A stretch of DNA of 64,000 nucleotides from an uncultured Lachnospiraceae bacterium (GTDB lineage Bacteria > Bacillota > Clostridia > Lachnospirales > Lachnospiraceae): contig CANRPO010000001.1 in assembly GCA_947632515.1 (NCBI GenBank), forward strand, positions 124,001-188,000, written 5' to 3'. The translations under genes were made by a program, and so were the position numbers. The notes below the pieces were generated by a model. It made no database searches. It saw nothing but the letters and a program-made list of their open reading frames with translations, and had not been told where the DNA came from. Below are positions 28,022 to 36,383 of the stretch, one piece after another. Each line of letters opens with the position of its first letter. Positions within the stretch are counted from its first letter, which is position 1.

Positions 28022-30397
28022 TCAGTCCTTAAATTCGGCGATCGTCACGCCCGCGTCGCCCTCCCCGAACTCGCCCGGACGATAGCTCTTCACGACCCGA
28101 TTGCGGCGCAGATAGTTGTGTACCGCGTTTCGCAACGCCCCTGTGCCTTTGCCGTGGACGATGCGCACGCTGGGCAGATGCGCCAGATAAGCGTCGTCCA
28201 AGTATTTGTCCAGTTCCGAGAGCGCCTCGTCCACCGTCTTGCCAAGGAGATTGATCTCCGTGGAGACGGAGTAGGACTTGGACATCTTGAGTCTGCCGGA
28301 GGACGTTCGCTGCAGCCTGTCGGTCTTGATGGTTTCCTCCTCGATCAGTACCAGATCGTCCAAGGATACCTGCGAACGGATAATGCCGCACTGCACAAAG
28401 AGCTTTCCGTTCCTGTCGGGCAGGGAACTGACGGTGCCTTTGAGTCCCATGGAGACGATCTTCACGCTGTCGCCCGGCTTGATCTGGTTCGGTTTGAGGA
28501 GCTTGTGCGTCGGTTTGCCGCTGCCGAGCGCCAGCTTTTCATTTTTCTCGGAAATCTTGTCGCGGACTTTCTGACGGGATTTTTCCAAGTCTTTCATGGA
28601 GGAGTCTGCGCCTGCTTTCCGGAAAGTGCGGATCGTCTCGTCCGCCACTTCCTTGGCGTTCTGTAAGATCTCGCGGGCCTCCTCGTTGGCCTCGCGCAGT
28701 ATGCGGTCCCTCGTCTGATCGATTTTCTCCTGTTTGGTTTCCAACTGTTTCCTGAGCGTCTGAATCTCCCGTTTGTGGGATTCTATCTCCGCCTGTTCTT
28801 TCTCGATGGTCAGGCGGCTGTTCTCCAAGTCTGCCAGCAGATCTTCGAAACTCTCCTTGTCCTCGGTGATGTGCCGCTTGGCGTCCTCAATGATGTGATC
28901 GGGCAGTCCCAGTTTGGAGGAGATGGCGAAAGCGTTGCTCTTGCCGGGAATGCCGATCAGAAGGCGGTAAGTAGGCCGCAGCGTCTCCACGCTGAACTCA
29001 CAGCAGGCATTCTCCACAAAATCTGTGGACAGGGCGTAGACCTTCAACTCGCTGTAGTGGGTGGTCGCCATCGTCCGAATCCCCCGGCTGTGCAGATAGT
29101 CCAGAATGGCAATCGCCAGCGCGGCGCCCTCCGTGGGGTCGGTTCCCGCCCCCAGCTCGTCGAACAGACAGAGGGAATCGGCATCGGCATCCTTAAGGAT
29201 GGAGACGATGTTGGTCATATGGGAAGAGAAGGTGCTGAGACTCTGCTCGATGCTCTGCTCGTCCCCGATGTCCGCATACACTTCCCGAAAGATGGACAAC
29301 TCGGAGCGGTCCGCCGCAGGAATGTGCAGACCGGCCTGCCCCATCAGTGTCAGCAGGCCGACGGTCTTCAGCGAGACGGTCTTGCCGCCCGTGTTGGGGC
29401 CTGTGACGATCAACAGATCGAAATTTTCTCCGAGATGAATGTCGATGGGAACGACCCTCTTCTTGTCCAACAGCGGATGGCGGCACTGGCGGATGCGGAT
29501 CCGATGCTCCGTGTTGAAGAGCGGCATGGAGGCATTCTGCTCCATGGCCAGAGACGCCTTCGCAAAGATGAAGTCGAGCGTCGTCATCGCTTTTTGATCC
29601 TCTGTCAAAACGGCAGTGTAAGCGCCGGCCCGGGCGCTCAGATCGGCGAGAATCGCCTCGATCTCTTCCTGCTCTTTCAGTTCCAGTTCCCGCAGTTCGT
29701 TGTTCAGATTCACCACAGCAGCAGGCTCGATAAAAAAGGTGGAGCCTGTGGAGGACTGGTCGTGTACCATGCCCGGCACCTGCCCCTTGTACTCGGATTT
29801 CACCGGAATACAGTAGCGGTTGTCGCGCATCGTCACAACGGCGTCCTGCAGATAGGTGCGGTAAGAGCCGTTGATCATGGACGTAAGCTGCGCGTGGATG
29901 CGGTCGTTGGTGAGCGCCATGCTGCGCCTGACATGCTTGAGCGCGGGACTTGCGTCGTCCGCGATCTCCTCCTCAGACAGGATGCATCTGCGGATTTCGT
30001 TGGCCAGCGGGGTAAGGGGTTCCAACACGTCGAAATATACGTCCAGCGAGTCGGTGGGAACGTCCTCCCGCTCCCTTCGGCCATAGGACTTGATGCGGTT
30101 CACATTTTCCAGAAAAGCCGCAATGCGCAGAAGCTCCACGACGGACAGTACACTGCCCACTTCCAGAGATTTGATGCACATACTTAAGTCTTTGTTGCCG
30201 CCGAAGGAGGTGGAGCCTCCGCGAAACAGACGTCCCAGTGCGTCCGCCGTCTCCGTCTGCGCTCTGGCGATCCGGGCGCGGTCCGTCATGGGAAGAAGGG
30301 CGGCGGCCAGCCGTTTGCCCTGCTCGGAGGTGGCCCGCTCCGTCAGCATGTCGATGATCTTGTCGTATTCTAAAACCCGAAGAACCTTCTCGTTCAT
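28022..30397 (-). CDS. mutS2: MutS2-family ATPase/endonuclease
   Basis: A 791-residue protein of the MutS2 (RqcU) group. It has the lever/clamp helices, Walker A GPNTGGKTVSLK (about residues 331-342), Walker B LCLFDELGAGTDPTEGAA, a long coiled coil (about 510-610), a KOW-like segment, and a C-terminal Smr domain with the HGKGTGALR signature. There is no mismatch-recognition domain, as expected. Known roles are suppression of recombination and, in Bacillus, splitting of collided ribosomes. It lies upstream of the two-component pair on the same strand. Confidence 0.95.
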   Translation of the reverse strand: MNEKVLRVLEYDKIIDMLTERATSEQGKRLAAALLPMTDRARIARAQTETADALGRLFRGGSTSFGGNKDLSMCIKSLEVGSVLSVVELLRIAAFLENVNRIKSYGRREREDVPTDSLDVYFDVLEPLTPLANEIRRCILSEEEIADDASPALKHVRRSMALTNDRIHAQLTSMINGSYRTYLQDAVVTMRDNRYCIPVKSEYKGQVPGMVHDQSSTGSTFFIEPAAVVNLNNELRELELKEQEEIEAILADLSARAGAYTAVLTEDQKAMTTLDFIFAKASLAMEQNASMPLFNTEHRIRIRQCRHPLLDKKRVVPIDIHLGENFDLLIVTGPNTGGKTVSLKTVGLLTLMGQAGLHIPAADRSELSIFREVYADIGDEQSIEQSLSTFSSHMTNIVSILKDADADSLCLFDELGAGTDPTEGAALAIAILDYLHSRGIRTMATTHYSELKVYALSTDFVENACCEFSVETLRPTYRLLIGIPGKSNAFAISSKLGLPDHIIEDAKRHITEDKESFEDLLADLENSRLTIEKEQAEIESHKREIQTLRKQLETKQEKIDQTRDRILREANEEAREILQNAKEVADETIRTFRKAGADSSMKDLEKSRQKVRDKISEKNEKLALGSGKPTHKLLKPNQIKPGDSVKIVSMGLKGTVSSLPDRNGKLFVQCGIIRSQVSLDDLVLIEEETIKTDRLQRTSSGRLKMSKSYSVSTEINLLGKTVDEALSELDKYLDDAYLAHLPSVRIVHGKGTGALRNAVHNYLRRNRVVKSYRPGEFGEGDAGVTIAEFKD

Positions 30398-30582
30398 AAT
30401 GAATATCCTGATTTCCGCATTGAATATGGAGACAATGTCCCTGTCCTATAGTATACCAATAGTCTATCATAAAACACGGGAAATTACCAATGCAGGAAAT
30501 TATCGTGTCCGCCGCCTTCGCCTTTACAAGAAATCAGAAAAAAGATATACTGAAAAAGGCGATAGGAAGGTTGCGTGTTTCT

Positions 30583-31944
30583 ATGGAAGAATGGGAAAAA
30601 GAGAAAAATACCGCGGGGCAGGACGCGGTCAAAGAACAGGCGGAGTACACGCCGACCACACAGTCGGATTTCCTGCGTGAGACGATCAAACAGAAGCCTG
30701 TCAACAAGAAAAAGCTGCTGCGCAGGACGCTGCTCACGGTGGCGATGGCAGTGGTCTTTGGTCTTGTGGCATGTTTTACGTTTCTTGTGCTGGAGCCTGT
30801 CATCAGCAATCGCCTGTATCCGGAAGAGGAGGCGGAGGAAGTCCGTTTCCCGGAGGAGACGGCGACGGAGGAGATGCGGCCGGAAGACATGCTTGTCGAG
30901 GAGGAGCAGGAGGACGCCGCCGAGACTGTGCCGGCGGAGCTGGAGGATGAGCAGATCGAGGAGCTCTTGTCCCAGGTGCAGTTTGGCCTGAGCGATTATC
31001 AATTTCTCTATGAGGAGATGGCGGAGCTGGCGCGGGAGGCGGAGAGGTCTGTGGTCACTGTCACGGGAGTGGTGTCGGATATAGACTGGTTTAATGATAT
31101 TTATGAAAATGAGGCGTCGGCGTCGGGCATCATCGTGGCGAACAACAGCAAGTCCATTTTGATCCTCGTCAGCGCGGGGATGCTGGACGGTGCGGACAGC
31201 ATCGTGGTGACCTTCTGCGATCAGTCGAGGGCGGATGCGGAGCTGGTGCAGAAAGACGCCGCGACGCAGCTTGCGATCCTCTCTGTCCCGCTGCTGGACA
31301 TAGAGGAGGAGACAATGGATGTGATACAGATCGCGAGCTTGGGGAGTTCCAACAACGGCACGCTCCTTGCAACCCCCGTGATGGCGCTGGGAAGTCCGAT
31401 GGGGACCAGCGGCTCCGTGTGCTATGGGATGGTGACGTCTACGGGCGCGGTGGTCGATCAGGCGGACTCCGCGTACAAGACCATCGCCACGGATATTTAC
31501 GGCAGCAGCAACGCGACGGGCGTTCTCATCAATATGGACGGCATGGTCATCGGTATCATAGACAATGTCAACACCAGCGAGGATAAGGGAAATCTTCTGA
31601 CGGCTTACGGCATATCGGAACTGAAAAGGACGATCGAGAAAATGTCCAACAATAAAGAGCGGGCGTATCTCGGCATCCACGGCGCGGACATTCCCAAGGA
31701 GGCATGGGCGGGACTGGGTATTTCCGAGGGCGCTTATGTCAGGGAGGTCGAGATGGACTCCCCCGCGATGGCGGCGGGCATCCAGAGCGGCGATGTGGTC
31801 GTGAGCATTGACGATACCCCCATCATGACCTACAATGGACTTCTGGACGTGCTGTACAATGCAGAGCCGGAGGACACACTGGAGTTCGTGCTGATGCGAC
31901 AGGGGCGGGAGATGAACGCGGACGTGACGCTGGGCGTGAGATAG
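30583..31944 (+). CDS. DegP/HtrA-like membrane protein with lost catalytic triad and PDZ domain
   Basis: A 453-residue protein. A cytoplasmic acidic/basic start is followed by one transmembrane helix (about residues 50-72, AMAVVFGLVACFTFLVL), an acidic linker, a trypsin-fold domain and a C-terminal PDZ domain (AYLGIHGADIP, MAAGIQSGDVVVSIDD). Topology matches HtrA. Aligned by eye, the catalytic His (normally in TNNHV) is Gly in VSAGML, the Asp (TDLAVL) is Gln in TQLAIL, and the Ser (GNSGGP) is Ala in SNATGV. All three are gone while the fold signatures VIGI and ALGSPMG remain. It should be an inactive scaffold or chaperone-like pseudoprotease. ATG 30583 is chosen because AGGAAGG precedes it and an ATG at 30490 has no ribosome-binding site. 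Confidence 0.8.
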   Translation: MEEWEKEKNTAGQDAVKEQAEYTPTTQSDFLRETIKQKPVNKKKLLRRTLLTVAMAVVFGLVACFTFLVLEPVISNRLYPEEEAEEVRFPEETATEEMRPEDMLVEEEQEDAAETVPAELEDEQIEELLSQVQFGLSDYQFLYEEMAELAREAERSVVTVTGVVSDIDWFNDIYENEASASGIIVANNSKSILILVSAGMLDGADSIVVTFCDQSRADAELVQKDAATQLAILSVPLLDIEEETMDVIQIASLGSSNNGTLLATPVMALGSPMGTSGSVCYGMVTSTGAVVDQADSAYKTIATDIYGSSNATGVLINMDGMVIGIIDNVNTSEDKGNLLTAYGISELKRTIEKMSNNKERAYLGIHGADIPKEAWAGLGISEGAYVREVEMDSPAMAAGIQSGDVVVSIDDTPIMTYNGLLDVLYNAEPEDTLEFVLMRQGREMNADVTLGVR

Positions 31945-32005
31945 CATCGCGGTCATTCCGCATATTTTAACAGAGATATTGCTAAGTGGAGGAGTGGGTA
32001 TCAAT

Positions 32006-32950
32006 ATGAAATATATCAGAGATTACAAAGAGGGCGACAGAGTATTCGACATCTATCTGTGCAAGCATAAACAGTCGGCGGTCACCAAGAACGGGAAACC
32101 CTATGACACCGTTATTTTACAGGACAAGACGGGCACCGTGGACGCCAAAATATGGGATCCGAACAATGCGGGCATCGAAGATTTCGACGCGCTGGATTAC
32201 ATAGAAGTGTACGGCGAAGTGACCAGTTTTCAGGGTGCGAACCAGATCAACGTGAAACGCATCCGCAAGTGCCATGAGGGAGAGTACGATCCCGCCAATT
32301 ATCTCCCCGTCAGCAAATTCCCCATCGACGGAATGATGCGGGAACTGACGAGCCTGATCGACAGCATCGAAAATGCGTATCTGAAAAAACTGCTGCGCAT
32401 GTTCTTCGTGGAAGACGACGAGTTTATCGCGGCATTTCGCCAATCCTCCGCAGCCAAGACCGTACATCACGGCTTTGTGGGCGGCCTGCTGCAGCACACC
32501 CTGGCGGTGACGAAACTGTGCGACTTCTTCTGTACGCAGTACCCGGTCCTGAACAGGGATCTGCTGTTGACGGCGGCCATCTGCCACGACATCGGCAAGA
32601 CGAAAGAGCTGTCCCTTTTCCCGCAGAACGATTACACGGACGACGGGCAGTTCCTCGGCCATATCGTGATCGGCAGCGAGATGGTGGGCGAGAAGATCAA
32701 GGCCATAGACGGGTTCCCGCCGCTGTTGGCGGGAGAATTAAAACACTGCATCTTGGCGCACCATGGCGAGTACGAGTTCGGATCGCCCAAGAAACCCGCC
32801 ATCGTGGAGGCGGTCGCCCTGACGTTTGCGGACAACACCGACGCTAAGATGGAAACCTTTGCGGAACTTCTCGAGAGCAGCGCCGAGACAGGGTGGCTGG
32901 GATTCAACAGACTGTTCGAGTCCAACGTGAGAGGGACCACAGTAGAGTAA
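32006..32950 (+). CDS. yhaM: 3'-5' exoribonuclease YhaM family
   Basis: A 314-residue protein, the same length as Bacillus YhaM. It has an N-terminal OB-fold (SAVTKNGKPYDTVILQDKTG) and a C-terminal HD domain (HHGFVGGLLQHTLAV, ICHDIGKTKE). Family members degrade RNA and single-stranded DNA from the 3' end. Start ATG 32006 is preferred, with GGAGGAG eleven bases upstream. A short ORF and rlmD follow on the same strand. Confidence 0.93.
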   Translation: MKYIRDYKEGDRVFDIYLCKHKQSAVTKNGKPYDTVILQDKTGTVDAKIWDPNNAGIEDFDALDYIEVYGEVTSFQGANQINVKRIRKCHEGEYDPANYLPVSKFPIDGMMRELTSLIDSIENAYLKKLLRMFFVEDDEFIAAFRQSSAAKTVHHGFVGGLLQHTLAVTKLCDFFCTQYPVLNRDLLLTAAICHDIGKTKELSLFPQNDYTDDGQFLGHIVIGSEMVGEKIKAIDGFPPLLAGELKHCILAHHGEYEFGSPKKPAIVEAVALTFADNTDAKMETFAELLESSAETGWLGFNRLFESNVRGTTVE

Positions 32951-32987
32951 GCCGGCCGTCCCGCGGCGGGAGGACAGAAAGCATTTT

Positions 32988-33086
32988 ATGACGGACGCTC
33001 TCGAAAAAGAAACCGGGCGAAAGAGGAACGCGGACGGACTCGCCGGATCGGTTGAAAAGGGCGCGGCCGGGAATGCAAACGGATGA
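32988..33086 (+). CDS. Short leader-like ORF coupled to rlmD
   Basis: ATG 32988 follows GGGAGGACAGAAAG and opens 32 codons (TDALEKETGRKRNADG and so on) that end TGA overlapping the ATG of the next gene (ATGA at 33083-33086). The downstream gene has no clear ribosome-binding site of its own, so this ORF may serve to couple translation. Composition is low-complexity and no family is recognised. Confidence 0.35.
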   Translation: MTDALEKETGRKRNADGLAGSVEKGAAGNANG

Positions 33087-35065
33087 GGCGCGATGAGATG
33101 GAAGATAACAGATACCAAAAGAACGACATCGTCATGGTCACGATAGAAGACATCGGAGACGGCGGCGAAGGCATCGGCAAAGTGGACGGCTATACCCTGT
33201 TTGTGAAGGATGCGGTCATCGGAGATACCGTGGAGGCGCGGATCACAAAGTGCAAAAAGAATTATGGCTATGCGAGAGTGGAGAAGGTGACGACACCTTC
33301 TTCTTTTCGTGTCGAGCCAAGATGCCGCTTTCACAGACAGTGCGGCGGCTGCCAGATCCAAGCCATGAGCTACGACAGACAGCTTGCCTTTAAACAGGAA
33401 AAAGTCAGAAACAACCTGATCCGCATCGGCGGGTTCGACGCAGCGCTGATCGATCGGATCATGGAGCCGATCGTCGGCATGGAGGAACCGTGGCGTTACC
33501 GCAATAAAGCGCAGTACCCCGTGGGCTATGACAAACATAACAATCTCGTGGTCGGTTTCTACGCGGGCAGAACGCACGACATCATCCCGAATACGGACTG
33601 TGCGCTGGGCGCGGCGGAAAACAAAGTGATTCTGGAGGCGGTACTCGATTATATGCGGGAGAACCGGGTGAGCGCCTACCGCGAGACGGACGGGACAGGG
33701 CTGGTGCGGCATGTGCTGATCCGCACAGGGTTTGCCAGTGGTCAGATTATGGTCTGCGTTGTCATCAACGGGAAAAAGCTGCCTGCGGAAGAGCGGCTGG
33801 TGGAAAAGCTGCGGGGGCTCGTCTTTGAGAGAGAATATCCGCAGGAAAAGTCCGCGCCCGAAAGAGCACACGCTGTGGAAACGCCGGGCGGGGCGCGCGG
33901 CGGCGGGAATAAGAACGGCGCGGCAGAGAGAAAGATCGTCAGCATCGCTGTCAGCGTCAATGAAGAGCGCACCAATGTGATTATGGGAAAAGAGATCCGT
34001 GTGCTCTGGGGGAGTCCGTACATCGAGGACAGCATAAGAGTCCTGAAGACCGACGACAGCAAAACGCGGCGGAGGTATGATGACGCCGCGCAGAAAAACG
34101 CGGAAGACACAGATACTGCGCCGGATGCGGGGCGCGGACAGACGGAATTTACGGAGACGGGCGAGCGGGTCTGTTTCCGTATCTCGCCCCTCTCCTTCTA
34201 TCAGGTCAATCCGGCGCAGACAGAGAAATTGTACAGCATTGCGCTTGATTATGCGGGACTGACCGGAAAAGAGACAGTGTGGGATCTGTACTGCGGCATC
34301 GGCACTATTTCCCTCTTCCTGGCGCGCCACGCAAAACAGGTCTGCGGCGTGGAAGTGATACCGCAGGCCATCGAAGACGCTAGGGAGAACGCCCGCCTCA
34401 ACGGCATAGAGAACGCAAAATTCTATGTGGGAAAAGCGGAGGAAGTGCTGCCCGCGTTCTATGAGGGCACAGACGAAACCGTGATGAAAGATTCGGCGGC
34501 AGCGCCAGACGCTGCCTCGGAAGAGTCGGCAAATACCCGCCGGGAGATGAGACATCCCGATGTGATCGTGGTCGATCCGCCGCGCAAGGGCTGCGATGAG
34601 AAGTGTCTGGAGACGATGCTCGCCATGCGCCCGGAGCGGATCGTGTATGTGAGCTGCGATTCCGCCACGCTGGCGAGGGATCTGAAGACGCTGGCAGCAG
34701 GCGGGTATGAATTGAAGAGAGTCAGGGCGGTGGACCAGTTCGGGCAGAACGTGCATGTGGAGACTGTCTGCTTATTGTCCAAACTCAATGTCGAACATCA
34801 TATTGAAGTAGAATTAAACCTGGATGAGATGGATTTGACGGCGGCGGAGAGTAAGGCCAGTTATGAGGAGATTAAGGCGTATGTGCTGGAGCATAGCGGA
34901 CTAAAGGTAAGTAATCTTTATATTGCGCAGGTTAAGAGGAAATGCGGGATTATTGAGAGGGAAAATTACAATAAGGCGAAGGCAGAAGGCGTGAAAGTAC
35001 CTAAGTGCCCGGAGGAAAAGGAGAGGGCGATCAGGGAGGCGTTGGAGTATTTTAAGATGGTGTAA
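33083..35065 (+). CDS. rlmD: 23S rRNA (uracil-C5)-methyltransferase, RlmD/TrmA family
   Basis: A 660-residue enzyme that uses SAM to methylate uracil in rRNA. It has an N-terminal TRAM domain (VTIEDIGDGGEGIGKVDGY), an iron-sulfur cysteine cluster (CRFHRQCGGCQ), SAM-binding motifs (LYCGIGTISLFLA), IVVDPPRKGC and the catalytic region YVSCDSATLARDL. Usual length is about 450, and the excess comes from low-complexity inserts (around residues 253-285, 325-355 and 465-488) and a C-terminal extension of about 90 residues after the catalytic domain, ending GIIERENYNKAKAEG and so on. An alternative start is ATG 33098. Gene symbol is by family; RlmCD-type dual specificity is possible in Firmicutes. Confidence 0.88.
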   Translation: MRRDEMEDNRYQKNDIVMVTIEDIGDGGEGIGKVDGYTLFVKDAVIGDTVEARITKCKKNYGYARVEKVTTPSSFRVEPRCRFHRQCGGCQIQAMSYDRQLAFKQEKVRNNLIRIGGFDAALIDRIMEPIVGMEEPWRYRNKAQYPVGYDKHNNLVVGFYAGRTHDIIPNTDCALGAAENKVILEAVLDYMRENRVSAYRETDGTGLVRHVLIRTGFASGQIMVCVVINGKKLPAEERLVEKLRGLVFEREYPQEKSAPERAHAVETPGGARGGGNKNGAAERKIVSIAVSVNEERTNVIMGKEIRVLWGSPYIEDSIRVLKTDDSKTRRRYDDAAQKNAEDTDTAPDAGRGQTEFTETGERVCFRISPLSFYQVNPAQTEKLYSIALDYAGLTGKETVWDLYCGIGTISLFLARHAKQVCGVEVIPQAIEDARENARLNGIENAKFYVGKAEEVLPAFYEGTDETVMKDSAAAPDAASEESANTRREMRHPDVIVVDPPRKGCDEKCLETMLAMRPERIVYVSCDSATLARDLKTLAAGGYELKRVRAVDQFGQNVHVETVCLLSKLNVEHHIEVELNLDEMDLTAAESKASYEEIKAYVLEHSGLKVSNLYIAQVKRKCGIIERENYNKAKAEGVKVPKCPEEKERAIREALEYFKMV

Positions 35066-35182
35066 GGGTACACTCATTATCTATAAAAATTTTTCAATGA
35101 TGACCAATGTGAATAAAAATTTCTCTGTCATATGATAGTTGTACTTTCCTGTCTACGCTGTCATCGAAATGCGGGACATACA

Positions 35183-35211
35183 TTGCGAAAAGGCAGAACG
35201 TGTGCTATGAT
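35183..35211 (+). promoter_or_regulatory. Promoter of the small HTH gene
   Basis: TTGCGA (35183-35188), 17-bp spacer, TATGAT (35206-35211), about 33 bp before the HTH start. Confidence 0.4.
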
Positions 35212-35243
35212 ACATATAACGCAATGCGTGGAGGACGATGAAT

Positions 35244-35438
35244 ATGGATATAGCGAAAAGGATAACGGAAATTCGTGAGGAGACAGGCGAGAACAGGAAA
35301 GAATTTTCGGCTCATACGGGGATACCTGTCCGTACTCTGGAGGACTGGGAGGCGGGCAGACGAACTCCGCCGGAATATATCCCGCGGTTGTTAGAGTATC
35401 AGATCAGATATGAGAAGCTGATAAAGAAACGAGGATAG
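35244..35438 (+). CDS. Small helix-turn-helix protein (64 aa)
   Basis: A single XRE-like domain: KRITEIREETGENRKEFSAH, then GIPVRTLEDWEAGRRTPPEYI. ATG 35244 is preferred because GGAGG lies nine bases upstream; ATG 35238 would be only three bases from it. Such short proteins are usually regulators of phage-like or plasmid-like genes. It stands at the left edge of the AT-rich region and precedes the KilA-N gene. Confidence 0.7.
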   Translation: MDIAKRITEIREETGENRKEFSAHTGIPVRTLEDWEAGRRTPPEYIPRLLEYQIRYEKLIKKRG

Positions 35439-35446
35439 CTTCAATT

Positions 35447-35462
35447 GCCTCGAATTCGAGGC
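35447..35462. repeat. 16-bp perfect palindrome upstream of the KilA-N gene
   Basis: GCCTCGAATTCGAGGC is fully self-complementary and lies 50 bp before the KilA-N start. Its 10-bp core TCGAATTCGA is shared with the centre of the 32-bp palindrome inside that gene. Confidence 0.7.
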
Positions 35463-35512
35463 AGTTAGATAGAAGTTGTCGGATGAGATAAGTTTAGAAT
35501 TGGAGGCTGCAC

Positions 35513-36367
35513 ATGGCAAACGATATAAAGAAAGATGTGATTCATGCCAAAGGTTTTGACATTGGAATATACACAATTGACTATGAAAATGAGTTTATTT
35601 CGTTGACTGATATTGCAAAGTATAAAAGCAACGCTCCTAATGATGTAATTAAGAATTGGATGAGAGGACGCGAGACACTCGAATTTTTGGGATTATGGGA
35701 AAGCTTGCATAACCCGGATTTTAAACCCGTCGAATTCGACGGGTTTAAAAGTGAAGCTGGATTACATGCGTTTACTATGTCCCCAACGAAATGGATTGAG
35801 AGTGTGAATGCTATTGGTATTGTCACAAAAGCGGGACGTTATGGAGGTACATATGCTCATTCGGATATAGCATTGGAATTCGCTTCATGGATTTCGGCAG
35901 AATTTAAGCTTTATATCATGAAAGATTACCAAAGGCTTAAGAAAGATGAGAACAGCCGCCTGTCCCTGAACTGGAATCTGAACCGTGAGATAGCCAAGTT
36001 GAATTACCGCATCCATACGGATGCAATCAAGGATAACCTGATACCGCCGGAGCTTACGCCGGAGCAGATCTCATACAAATATGCGAATGAAGCCGACCTC
36101 TTAAATGTCGCATTGTTTGGCAGAACGGCGAAACAGTGGCGGGATGCTGATCCAGGCAGAAAAGGCAATATTCGGGACGATGCGGATCTCAACCAGCTTC
36201 TGGTACTTGCAAATATGGAGAGCTACAATGCGGTACTGATCGGGCAGGGTAAGAAGATGTCGGAGCGCTTGGTATTGTTGCGGGAACTTGCGGTTAAGCA
36301 GATGGAAACTTTATCGTTAGTCAGCATGGATAGTTTGAAAAGGCTTCCGGGAGGTGATTCTGAGTGA
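35513..36367 (+). CDS. KilA-N domain protein
   Basis: A 284-residue protein with an N-terminal KilA-N DNA-binding domain typical of phages and large DNA viruses: FISLTDIAKYKSNAPNDVI, NWMRGRETLEFLGLWE, and the family hallmark KAGRYGGTYAHSDIALEFAS followed by WISAEFKLYIM. The C-terminal half (LNREIAKLNYRIHTDAI, SYKYANEADLLNVALFG) is a helical region common to Firmicutes members. The start ATG has GGAGGCTGCAC upstream. A GGAGGTGAT in its last codons and a GTG at 36364 suggest a coupled next gene, of which only a few codons survive before the integrase remnant. Confidence 0.9.
   Translation: MANDIKKDVIHAKGFDIGIYTIDYENEFISLTDIAKYKSNAPNDVIKNWMRGRETLEFLGLWESLHNPDFKPVEFDGFKSEAGLHAFTMSPTKWIESVNAIGIVTKAGRYGGTYAHSDIALEFASWISAEFKLYIMKDYQRLKKDENSRLSLNWNLNREIAKLNYRIHTDAIKDNLIPPELTPEQISYKYANEADLLNVALFGRTAKQWRDADPGRKGNIRDDADLNQLLVLANMESYNAVLIGQGKKMSERLVLLRELAVKQMETLSLVSMDSLKRLPGGDSE
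35709..35740. repeat. 32-bp perfect palindrome inside the KilA-N coding sequence
   Basis: Every base from 35709 to 35740 pairs with its mirror around GAATTC (35722-35727); the left arm is TTTTAAACCCGTC and the rest follows by symmetry. It encodes FKPVEFDGFK and stays in frame. Confidence 0.9.
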
Positions 36368-36383
36368 AAAGACAGAAGAAATG

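Noticed and set aside
28775-30187. 470-codon plus-strand frame over mutS2
   Set aside because: Antisense of conserved MutS2 motifs.
32738-34756. 672-codon minus-strand frame opposite rlmD and yhaM
   Set aside because: It spans two real genes and gives a low-complexity protein; GC-rich codon use leaves the antisense frame open by chance.
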